A stretch of DNA of 64,000 nucleotides from Lepraria neglecta. Taxonomy: Eukaryota; Ascomycota; Lecanoromycetes; Lecanorales; Stereocaulaceae. Positions within the stretch are counted from its first letter, which is position 1; each line of letters starts with the position of its first letter. Under the pieces are notes generated by a model. It did no database searches and was not told the origin of the DNA. It was given only the letters and a program-made list of their open reading frames with translations. Position numbers and translations under genes: made by a program. This document shows positions 11,320 through 21,180 of this stretch, piece by piece. The DNA lies in NCBI GenBank assembly GCA_033220425.1, contig CM065647.1, positions 4,960,001 through 5,024,000 of the forward strand, read 5' to 3'.

Positions 11320-12416
11320 ATGTTTAGGGCTGTAACAGCTTATGGTGTTTGCCATGCTCTCTTCCCCGGTCTGAAGCCTTGGACTTATGAGAATATAACG
11401 ATTCACAACTTCGAAGACATAATCATGAATCCTGATGGAGCGTATTCGATGCCTCAAGGCTCGTCTTTATATAAGGATCACTATCACTTCCCAAAGCTGG
11501 ACTGTAAACTGGACGAACCGCAGCAGAGCCGAAAATATCCATATACCATTGTCGATACCGTACCCAAATTGGTGGCGCCACTGGACACAGATTTGAAGAT
11601 TCTTTTAGAAGGATGCTCTCCCAGATCGTATCATGCAGCTCTTACATCTCCTGAGTCTCTCTCTGGTGTCTCAACGCAAACGTCGCCTTATTCAACACAC
11701 GAAGTAGCAGCACCAGATTCCATATGTGACATTCCTTCAACGACACCGATCCTCTACGTCGATTCCGAAGGCATCTCTCTTTCCTGTTGGGGCGAACTCT
11801 CCGTCCTGGATTTCTACATATCAACAGACTCCTTCCAACATACATATCTCATCGATATCCACGTACTCGGACACGTTGCATTCTATACGCCATCAACTGA
11901 CAATCTGCACAATCTGAAAACATTCCTCCAGTCTCCCGATATACCGAAAGTATTCTTCGACGTGCGAAGCAACTCTGCAGCCCTTTTCTGGCAATTCGGA
12001 GTCAGACTAGAAGGAATACTCGACCTGCAGCTTATGGAGTTTGCTACCCGGACTTGAGGGAACAAAAAGCAGCTGTATGGCTGCTTTCGCTGCATCGAGG
12101 AAGATCTCGATATATCCTTGGAGGAATATTAGGGCGTGTGGGGGATAGGGGCAAGGGTAATAGACCGTTCGGTTATCCGAGGAACTGCAGGGTCTTCAAT
12201 GAGCGGCCGTTTCGTAAGGACGTTATTGATTTCTACGTCATGGACATGGTCTACCTACCGAGACTCTTTGAGTGGTACAATGAGAATCTTAGGAACAAGG
12301 TCGCTCTAGCAGCGACTGATGGCTCGGCGGGTAAAGTAGCCGCGGAGTCGCAGAGAAGGGCTGCAAGGATGCAGGATGAGACATTTGTTCTTGGTATTGA
12401 CGCTGCGCCTTGGTAG
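11320..12416 (+). pseudogene. Broken 3'-5' exonuclease (DnaQ-like) domain gene
   Basis: ILYVDSEGISLSCWGELSVL is the first exonuclease motif (D-x-E) of RNase D/EXD-like proteins. HTYLIDIHVLG and IPKVFFDVRSNSAALFWQFG lead to VRLEGILDLQLMEFATRT, the second and third motif regions. Such enzymes trim RNA or DNA from the 3' end. The homologous frame then meets TGA 12055-12057, continues as GCFRCIEEDLDISLEEY, meets TAG 12130-12132, and finally resumes in another frame as RVFNERPFRKDVIDFYVMD to the end at 12416. Two stops and one frame change in the C-terminal third make a pseudogene likely. The first 245 codons are open and could still give a truncated product. The start at 11320 is the first ATG of the frame and is not firm. 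Confidence 0.7.
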
Positions 12417-14656
12417 TCGCGAAGTTAATGTAGGCTCAGACCATTATGCTTCCTGTGTCTGTTATTTGCCATTGCTGCATATCTGTTCATGTGAATATAT
12501 ACAACAAGCTTAACGCATCTTTGATCCCACATACCTCTAGGAGCTAAACCAAAAGGCTACTCAGTAGTGACTGTTGGATGTGATTAGGGAAAGCTTCGTC
12601 CAAGGCTTCTAGGCCAGCTCTCTCCATAGTTTCTGTTAAAGCCATGGATACTTAGAATACTAGTCAAAGTCGCTGCTAGCTTTCCTCGTTACCATCGTGA
12701 CTTGATACTTAATCGGGGAAGTAGCACGAGTCCAATAGAGAATGAGGGCAAGGTCTTGGTAGTCCCTAATAGTATGATGCGGACATGTTTCTTCGAAAGA
12801 AGCTCACGACATCTCGATAGTTTACTAACAAGATAATGAGAGGAGATCAGCCAGCGCTCTTGCCCAGACGGCCCGTTGGGGTGTCGCCTGGGAAGTTGGA
12901 CAGAGATAGGAGATCGAGTCCTCGACGCATCTTCCCCAGTTGTGAAACATGCGTCCATTGCAAATCCAGCTAGCGTACCACAATCAAGCCCTTCCCATTG
13001 CTCGCATCCATTTGTGGATATTTGGGTAAGCGACCACTCCGCTAAGCTTCTGAACTGGCAGGCTGTTCCAGTAAAGCGAGCCGAGGACGTACCTTGGTCG
13101 ACGCAGTACAGGAACACGTTGAGATATGAGACCCAAAACAATCGATGAAGATATCAAAATCCGGCACGATGCAGGACTTGTTCATGCGCCAAGATTGTTT
13201 TTCGTCGGAAGTTAATGAGTGTACTGTTAGCTGACTCAATACTGGATTATGCTGTAGTAGAGTGCAGCTAAATTGTATTCCAGACCCGCAATGCCTTAAG
13301 CATCATGGAGGCCATCAGCAGCGTGCTCAATCAAATCAGCGGCATTAACCCCGTCGCGTGCATGATGCCGCGAATTCGATCCCATTGGAAGGCTTCATAC
13401 CCAAATCTTGCGAGATCGAACACTTCGCAACATGACTAAAGAGAACGAAGGAAAGCCACGTGCTTGAAGTTTTCTGTTGAAGATCCTAGCTTGTCGAATT
13501 GAGCGGATAGATCATGAGAGTTGGAATTGAGCCAGAGAAATCCAAGAGATGAACAGTAAAGAGGTCCCTCTATACCTCAACTTCCTCAGAAGGTAGAGAA
13601 AGATATTTTTGACGAATACGAGCCACATCGAGCTAGAGGTATTGAACACCAGTAACAGCAGCAGTCTCAGAAACGATATGCTGGAACTCATAGGCGAAGG
13701 AGTGACCCGGTGTAATGAAGGGCACATACCAAGTCACGTTAGTTTTTGAAAGCACATCTCCAGCGCAGCATTCAAAACAATCCCATGTATACGAAATCGT
13801 CGCGTGCGGTGGTTTCTTAGCTGGGAAATCTTCGCCATACCCGTTATCGGCTTTGCGTTCATGGAACGGGAATGCAATAGCCGTTGCTTCCAGTAGGGAC
13901 TAGGGGCACTTCAGAGTGTCTACGCCTCGTCCATAAAGACCTCTCGAGTTTATCAATCGTTCACAGTCCCGGGGCTCCATCTCTGCCTTCGCCCGACTCC
14001 AGTTCGTAGATCTTTATCATGCCAACCCGATTCTATTACTCGACGTATATGTCATGACAATCGGAATCTATTGCTCGAGGTATATAATCTTGAGAGTATC
14101 GCCTGCGCGTTTGCCTAGGCATACAAATACTATTACTGTAGACCCTCTGCATATAAAATGCGTTGCTAACTCATTGGCCGCTGACATTTGTCTGATTTCA
14201 ATCACAGCGGTCGGCTAGCTTGTCTAGAGTGAGGTGGCATAGGCCGCTAAGAGCGTTGACAACCGGTATCTTGAGGAATTCTGACAGAGGATCTGCGGTG
14301 TGGTAGATATATTGATATCGAACATCGTATAAAAGAGGCCAAGCGGCAGTTGTCTATACTGTTCAAGCACAAATTGAATATGTATACCATATATATAATC
14401 GACACATTTAAGGAACGTGTATTGATTCTAATACAACGCCTCAAAATCCAAACTAACCCAAATATACAAAGCAAAGTCGAAAAAACCAGCAATTCGGAAC
14501 ACTCAAGTCTTTTCATCCCGTCTCAATTTTAGCGCCACGCCCGTTAGATGATGCCGCCACAGATACTCACCATGTCCTTGACCCCGATCTCCTCGCTCTA
14601 CCAAGGATAGCCGCTGGACGTTCTGTGCGTTGAAGGTCGTCACTGCGGGTGTAGTA
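12417..14656. other. Long stretch without a supported gene
   Basis: Short frames on both strands lack recognisable domains. On the minus strand near 12990-13110 a short piece reads VVAYPNIHKWMRAMGRA before a stop, vaguely like the tail of a glutathione-transferase-type protein, too short to call. Otherwise I see nothing. Confidence 0.5.
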
Positions 14657-15477
14657 TCACGCCGGTGTGGTACTGGTAGCTGTTGCGGACGCACCGCCAT
14701 AAAGCAAAGGTGGGTCGGTCGGGCAGCAACTTGGCACTCTATCGTTGGTCGTGCTAGAAGCTACCGGGTATATAGTGGTAGTAGAGGAAGTAGTAGCCGG
14801 GTCGACGCGAATGACCTCCGTTACAGCAGTATTAGCCGTCAGGTTGCCAAATTCCACAAGGTTCCTAGATGCGTTCAGAGTTACTGTTTCGCTCTTGAGA
14901 TGCTTCTTGAGTCGCAAGACTTGTCTTATAAACCGGAAAAGATTTCTTGCTTGAGATAGCACATGAGAGTGGAATCCGATGACTTGGAGAAAATAACGTA
15001 CCGGATGGTATTAGGACTCGGATCGCACTGGCCAGGCGTTAAGAGATACGCAGTGCCCGAAGCCTTCATAGCATAAACTCTAGAAAAAGAGTACGCAAAG
15101 TCGATGCATGCGCTATAAGGCCCCGTAGGATTGCTCACGCAATAATTGGCAGGATAGATGTTGTCGACCTCTAGGAAGCTATTGGCTGCAATGTATGCCT
15201 TGAACATGTCGTAGCCTGTCGTGCTGGGGTAGTAGCCTAGGCCTGAGTAGAAGTTTGCTTTGTCGGGAGCAACGTCTCCGGCGATGGCGATGAAGTCTTG
15301 GTAGCTGGGGTAGGGGTAGATGTTGCGTTTCTTTAAGTTGACAACTTCGTTGAGTTCGGCTGGGCGTGGTTCGGGATTTGCGGCCCTGCGAGGGAATTTG
15401 TTTGTAGGTCCCGCGATCGCGTTCGCTGCAAGGACTCCGAGACTTAGAAGGGGCATGATAGTCTTGGAAGTCCACAT
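14657..15477 (-). CDS. Predicted secreted protein with Ser/Thr-rich tail
   Basis: Exon 1 runs 15477-15002 and starts with a signal peptide (MWTSKTIMPLLSLGVLAANA, cleavage after AIA). A basic stretch FPRRAA could be a pro-peptide site. The mature part is rich in Tyr and Asn (NIYPYPSYQDFIAIAGDVAP) with a few cysteines. A donor GTACGT at 15001 and an acceptor before 14945 extend the frame to TGA at 14657, 254 residues in all. The added tail contains DPATTSSTTTIYPVASSTT, a likely O-glycosylated stretch. Without that splice the protein ends after 183 residues; other acceptors nearby are possible. I do not recognise the family. Confidence 0.6.
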
Positions 15478-16984
15478 TCTGGGCGATGGTTTAACTTAAA
15501 TTGCTAAGGTAGTGGAGTCTTGCTGGGAAGATTTGGAAATAGGTCTGAAGAATTGCAAAATCTTCGAAGATTGGACATCTGATCCTCTGGACGGACTGAC
15601 GGCTACATGATGGCTTATATATGCCATCTTAAAGAGTATGTTCTGCTTATACACCGGCTTGAAAAGGATCAATTCCTCTGTTGAAATCCCAACGCACCAT
15701 TAAACTGACGTCAAATATGAGGAAGTCCACAAGATCTCCCCTGTATTCCTTCTGCTTGAAACAGAGCGTTGACTTCCAACATAGTAGACGCCGATGTTAT
15801 TGGGCACGGAGATAGGCAGATCGGTCAAAAGACGCTGAACATGAGGAAGCTGAAAAATCAACTCACATGAGAGAGGTCAGTCAGGTGGTGGGGGGCCTGA
15901 AGGCGGTCGAAAACCGGCGCAGCCATCGCGATGTCTTATAATGTTGCTGCGAAACTCGTATGATACTCTAGAAGAGTAAAGACCTTTAACGATCATAGGA
16001 GGCAGGAGGCGTTTGAGATAGAAATCTGTCTGAGCAGTGAGATGACGCAATAGAAGCTAGCTGATGACACTATTTTGATGTGAAACGCAAGCAGTAGGGA
16101 GGAGGGTATCATACACATTCCTTCTTCGATATAGCCTTACTGGCTTGCTTAGTGAGTTAAATACTCCAATTTCGATTCTGAAAAACTTCGACAGCTGTCC
16201 TTTCCACTGTGTCATAGAATGGATGGATATCTAACGCTACGCGGTGACGAGGCTTTCAAAATTTGCCTTACTCTCTATGGAAGAGTCCGTGAAGTTGGGG
16301 CTAGACGCCTGAAAGAAGGCAGTATTAGAATAAATCAACAGTAAGCAGCGTTGAGTTTTCCTAAAACAATGCTGTGCCATTGTGACGGCGGATACTGCCG
16401 AGTCTCCAAACATTAGCGTGTACAGCCAATCATGTCAGATCAGCTAGTGTTGTCAAAGTTGTCATGTCGACAAGCTTGGTAAGTGTCTATCCTTCTGGAT
16501 TGGCCGACTCGAAGGAGGAGATTGCGAAGCTCATTCACGGCGAAGCGGGACGGCTCTATGGGTGAAATATCAGATGAATCCCCATTGATCTGGATAGCTG
16601 CTCCTTGCTTTCTTTACCAGCGTCCCCAGGTGTATGTGATGGCGTTGTAGGCGGGTCCTTTGAAGGTTCCATATCGGTAAGACGGACGGATAACATTTGC
16701 AAGAAATAGGCGAGAACTTGACCTTGGCAATACCGACCACTAGATTAACGTGGTAGGAAACAATACTTACTTCGTATTCCACGTCCGCTCGTAAGATGCC
16801 ATGCTAGGTACATATATTAGCCGTCTTAGGCAACATGCTCCTTCATCTGCAAGCACGCTACCACTCACAGCAGACGATGACAACGAGTGAGGTATGCGCC
16901 ACAGTATAAATCCAATTATCTCAGTCGCAATTCGTACCACCAACCCCGACTCGACAGATTCCCCATGTACCTCTACACCCTCCC
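15478..16984. other. Intergenic, no gene seen
   Basis: The left part is the 5' flank of the secreted protein gene. The short frames at 16570-16988 on the minus strand have no domain and I do not support them as genes. Confidence 0.55.
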
Positions 16985-17989
16985 TCAATACAACCCCCTA
17001 GTATCAACAGCAACAACCTGGCCCCCAACCCTCACCGGCCCATCCACCGTCTGCACCGGAATCGCCAACCCCCCACTCGTAGTCACATAAAGCGTTTCCT
17101 GATCCCATAACGTGCGTCCAAACTGCGCACTCGTCGGCTCCGCAATATCAGTACTATTAATATTCCCCGCCACAATACTCTGCACAACAGGATCTTTCGT
17201 CACCTCAGCAATCGAATTCCCACCACCCGTAGCCAAAAACGCGTCCCCGCGCTGATCAAACGTGAAATCATCGTACCCTGCCCCTGTTGGCGCGTGAGTG
17301 ACTATTGTTGCTGGACCGGCTGCACTGCCGTCTACGTTTAGTGGGATTTTTGCGAAGATTTTAGTGGCGCCGTTGGTGAAGTAGAGTGTGTCGCCAGAGA
17401 AGCCGCGGCGGATCTTGATGCCGTTGATGCCGATGCCTGGGGGTGCGGCTGTGGGGAACATGAGAGGGTCTGAGATTAGGATTGTTGAGGCGCCGGTTAG
17501 GACGTTGATGGCGTAGACGATGCCCTTGTGGGAGTCCGCTGCTAGGACAGTAGTGGCGTTGAGTGTCGTCGCGCCATTTAAGAGGCCTGCGTCAGGGATC
17601 GTGGCTGCGAGGCTGATTTTGGGGACTGAATCATAGCTGTGGAACTTGACCCTGAAGAGGTGGTGAGATCCAGGAGCTACGGTGAGGGTTTTTAACGAAC
17701 CATTGGCGGCGATGACGTAGAAGGTGTCGGGGGTTGTTTCTGTGATACCGATTGTCCAGAGGGAGGAGGTGAAGTTGTGGACGAGAGATACCGTGGGTTT
17801 AGCGAGTTGAGGGTTGACTTGGTAAAGACCCGAGCTTGTGAGGGTGGTTAAGAGGATGTTACCGTTGGGACGGATGGCGAGGTTCTCGAACCAGGTCCCT
17901 GGGGCGGCTTCGTAGATTGGGTTTGTGGGGAGGAGGGCTGTGGTGAGGGTGGTTAGGAGGGAGAGGGTGGAGAGTGTGGGGAGACGCAT
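16985..17989 (-). CDS. Secreted SMP-30/gluconolactonase-like beta-propeller protein
   Basis: A single exon of 334 residues. The start at 17989 (MRLPTLSTLSLLTTLTTALL) gives a signal peptide; the frame is open upstream but that part looks like leader sequence. The body has the spaced repeats of a six-bladed propeller: FENLAIRPNGNILLTTL, YVIAANGSLKTLTVAPGSH, AADSHKGIVYAINVLTG, GINGIKIRRGFSGDTLYFTN, DDFTFDQRGDAFLATGG and QFGRTLWDQETLYVTTSGG. Several N-x-S/T sites (NFTS, NGSL, NATT, NSTD) fit secretion. Fungal members of this superfamily are often lactonases or of unknown role, and several sit near secondary-metabolite genes, which is not evident here. No catalytic claim is made. No breaks were seen. 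Confidence 0.85.
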   Translation of the reverse strand: MRLPTLSTLSLLTTLTTALLPTNPIYEAAPGTWFENLAIRPNGNILLTTLTSSGLYQVNPQLAKPTVSLVHNFTSSLWTIGITETTPDTFYVIAANGSLKTLTVAPGSHHLFRVKFHSYDSVPKISLAATIPDAGLLNGATTLNATTVLAADSHKGIVYAINVLTGASTILISDPLMFPTAAPPGIGINGIKIRRGFSGDTLYFTNGATKIFAKIPLNVDGSAAGPATIVTHAPTGAGYDDFTFDQRGDAFLATGGGNSIAEVTKDPVVQSIVAGNINSTDIAEPTSAQFGRTLWDQETLYVTTSGGLAIPVQTVDGPVRVGGQVVAVDTRGLY

Positions 17990-18532
17990 GATGGTGGACG
18001 AGACTCGTGTAAGAGACGACAACCTAAAGAAATAGCAATGCGGAGAAAAGTTTGAGATGATAGGGTGTCTTTGCATGTCCTCCATTACCTTGGCATGCAT
18101 CTTGCTTTTTTGTAGAGGTTCTTTCCTTGTTAGCCTCACAAGCCGCAGCCGAGCTCTTCCTTGTACGGTTGTACCACCTGCTAACACCCCTACATCCAAG
18201 ACTCGTAGCTTCTACATAGGCAAAGCTACAGCCTCTTTCCCGTCTCCCCTCACCAGTTCGAGCAAACTCTAGCCGAGTTCGTACGGACGAAGGAAGCCGA
18301 AACCTGGCAACCACTGCGAGAAAAATGCAGCCAATGCAGGACCGGTCCAATCAACGTGGCTAGCTTCAACCGGCGTGCTCGAACGGGTAAAGTTTAGCGA
18401 TACCACCGTTGACTTGACAGGATCCAGGCCCCCTCGGCACTGGGACTGCAAGTGACCATGCACATACTCGGAAAGCTTTTCTATTTGCTCAAATTGGTGC
18501 GTAAGAAGCTCAGCGAGTTCCGATGTAAGCAC

Positions 18533-19004
18533 CAAGGCTTTTGATGATACAAATGGTGTGATAAAAAGGGCGTATCACACTACTTACGCTAATTGCTTAA
18601 TAGTTGATATGATAATAGGGGCGTATCATATCAACTATTTATTATCATCTTTATCAGTAGTAAATAAATGGTATAAATGGTATAAATGGTATAAATGGTA
18701 TAAATGGTATAAATGGTAAACCGGATTTAGCGGATTTAGCCAAAACTTTGGTGTGGCCATGGCTCCCCTACTATTGACGACCATTCGGGTGAGCGCTTAC
18801 CTGAATAGGTAGTCGGCCCTGCCCGCAGTGCTACCACTAATATTATCATTTATATCAGTAGTTAAAAGGTATGGTGCGAGGTATATATCATTATCAGTGA
18901 TAAATAATAGACCTCTTATCATACCAACTACCTAGGAAAAAAGGGCGTACTACTGATAATTTATCAGTAGTGCGTAAATAGTGCGTATACCATCAAAAGC
19001 CTTG
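18533..19004. mobile_element. hAT-type MITE, 472 bp
   Basis: The element begins caaggcttttgatg and ends in the inverse, catcaaaagccttg. It is flanked on both sides by the same 8 bp, gtaagcac (18525-18532 and 19005-19012). Eight-bp duplications and CA..TG ends are the mark of hAT transposons. There is no coding capacity, so it is non-autonomous. The inside is AT-rich and full of inverted repeats: 18600-18636 (tagttgatatgat with its inverse) and a near-perfect palindrome around 18954-18975 (actactgataa/ttatcagtagt). The intact duplication and near-identical ends suggest a fairly recent insertion. Confidence 0.88.
18670..18714. repeat. 9-bp minisatellite (ggtataaat)5 inside the MITE
   Basis: Five perfect copies of ggtataaat with partial units on both sides. 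Copy number may vary between strains or between MITE copies. Confidence 0.95.
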
Positions 19005-19114
19005 GTAAGCACCCATTTGTCCAAGGTGAATGCGAACCACCCTAAGACGCCTTGTTGAGGGCCAAGACTTAAGGCCGCCCTAGAGACAAATCCGAGAAGT
19101 CCAGACCATTCTTA

Positions 19115-21180
19115 GGACTACTAGTGGGGCGGGTAGGAGTCTAGCGTTGGTGCTAGGAGACCCGGCGAATCTTGAGTGTGGAAAGTTCGAGCCAACACGT
19201 CAGCAGACATCATCGTCATTCCAGACTTATCTCATATATACGAGGAGAACAGAGGCAGCCTGGTACGGCTCAGAGTCTAGTGTTCAACCAGGTCTGGAAT
19301 CTTCTCCAACAACGGCGTTACCTCACCTGCCTCCGGGCTACAAAGGACTTAAGATATTCGGCCATGCTGCGTTAGAGTGGGGATTTTGGATCTAGCGTCC
19401 CGAAACTATGATGTATGGAAACCCCAGGCTGAATTTCCCTAGACAGCCGTTGACAGACTATCAGCATGCTTTATGCTTAGTTAGGGACTGAAAACTTCTT
19501 TTTACGCTGTCAGCCAAAGCTTCAAAGAGTCCGTCCGCTTAGAGTAGATGATCAGATTGCCTGCGCTCGTACCTTCCTCTTTAATAATGATGATGTTCAA
19601 TTAGACTTTCATTCGGTGAATACCATATTCAATAGCATTTCCTTGCGTTGAAATACTTGCTCAATTGTTTTCAATAAGACGAATTTCATGCTCAATACCT
19701 TTGCAATGGTATAGCTGTCTGGCTCAATGAAATCCGTGTTGGATAGATGTTGTACTTAGATGCTTGTCGACTTATGAAAATCCTTGCTCAACGCTTGTAC
19801 AGTTGGGCGGCTTTGTAGCTCAAAATAATCATTAGGTGAAATAGTATTGCTCAGTATCCCTTTCTTCCGCTGCATTCCTTGCTGAATTACTCTGGTAATC
19901 GAACCCTCATGTGACTTCAGTCTGAGCGAGGGTTGCCGGAGGAGTGTAGCTGATTCCTTTCAGAGGTCAAGAATCACTTTATCTCTTGTCGAAAGACTCC
20001 AAACTCTGGCGCCGGTCCGAATCAACAGCTTCCCGGTCAAGCATCCTTTCTCACTCAAAGATTGGAAGGATTGGGTCCTTTGATAAACCATCGAAAAACT
20101 AGCGTGAGTGAGCCAATTATCGACGAACATGACTTAGGATGGGTAATAATGCCCTAATCTGCTTCTTTGACGGGTCGAAATCGTTGAAATACGCCTTAGT
20201 TTCCCTTTCTTACGGATGGAGACGATAGAGCGGCGGAGTAGGGACAGCGCCTTTCTGGCAATCCACTCCTGTCTCCAAGGAACGCAGGAGTCCATCCATT
20301 AACGCGGGAGACCGGCCCTGACATAAAGGAACTCCAATACTAAATTCTCGAGAAATCCTTTAACTACAAAAACTCTGCTTAAGTAAGCATTACCTCAGGG
20401 AAGATGATTGGTCGACATTTTTGCCTCAATCAAAGGATTCGCGGAATCTGGCACCGCAGGATTCAGGATGCGGGATTCAGGAGCCAGATCACAATCACAA
20501 TCCCGTCCTCAAATAGTTTTACGTATGTCACCTTGTCAGTTTCCCTTGTCGAAGCCATGTCCTCATCATTGGTTGTTTCTCAAAAAAGGAAGAAAATTGA
20601 GCCGAGCCTTGCTCGCATTAGCTTAGTGTTTCAAGTGCTGCGCAATCCCTGTAATCATTAGCCAGGAAAGATTTGTCAGATCTGTGCCGCCTGAGTTTTC
20701 TCCGAACGGCTCTTTCCGACCTTAGCTGTAGATATGGGCAAATACTTGGATCGATTGCACGGGTAAGGATCGTGTGCTGCTGTTTGGATTCCGAGCCAAC
20801 TTCAAGATATGAAGGGACACAGCCGGCTTGCCAAGGAGGAGCGCTAAGGGGGTTGCACTTGTGGGGACATGACTCGAGCACGTTGTGGTGATTGAAATGG
20901 CACGCGAGTTGCCAAGGATTTAGTGACGAAGCATGATGAATAAGCATGTAGAACGAGCATGTAATATATAATGGGTATTGAGGTATGACAAGAGATGAAT
21001 GACAAATATAGAGTTGGATATATGACCGCGTAGTATATGACAAAGACTTCCCAATGATGCAAACGCAGTATAATGCCGCCAAGTTTTCGCTATGATGCAT
21101 GGTGTCCATAGCTAGCACCAACCCTATATGCAATTTGAATCCAAAACGTTTTGCGGAGCAAGTATAGCTAGCTAGCGGTA
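19115..21180. other. Long stretch without a supported gene
   Basis: No domain-bearing frame was seen. Around 19650-19870 short motifs of the type ttgctcaat/catgctcaat recur at uneven spacing and may be a decayed repeat. The right part is the 3' flank of the homeodomain gene. Confidence 0.5.

Larger units (their letters stand above)
18269..19110 (-). pseudogene. Open frame of unknown function split by a MITE
   Basis: On the minus strand, sequence right of the MITE (about 19110-19013) reads AALSLGPQQGVLGWFAFTLD followed by KW. Sequence left of it (18532-18269) continues in the same frame as VLTSELAELLTHQFEQIEKL to a stop at 18269-18271. With one copy of the 8-bp target duplication the frame is continuous over roughly 120 codons, from about 19110. 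An in-frame stop lies just upstream, at which an intron may end. I do not recognise the protein. The continuity across the insertion site is the main evidence that this was coding DNA. Confidence 0.55.

Noticed and set aside
1-12416. Repeat-induced point mutation as the cause of the stops
   Set aside because: Several TGA codons could come from TGG or CGA, but those changes are not all in the CpA context expected of RIP, and base composition is not visibly shifted. Not claimed without computed indices.
12689-13239. Overlapping frames with several cysteines and a YPNIHKWM-like piece
   Set aside because: A glutathione-transferase-like tail was considered, but only about a dozen residues support it and the rest is frame noise.
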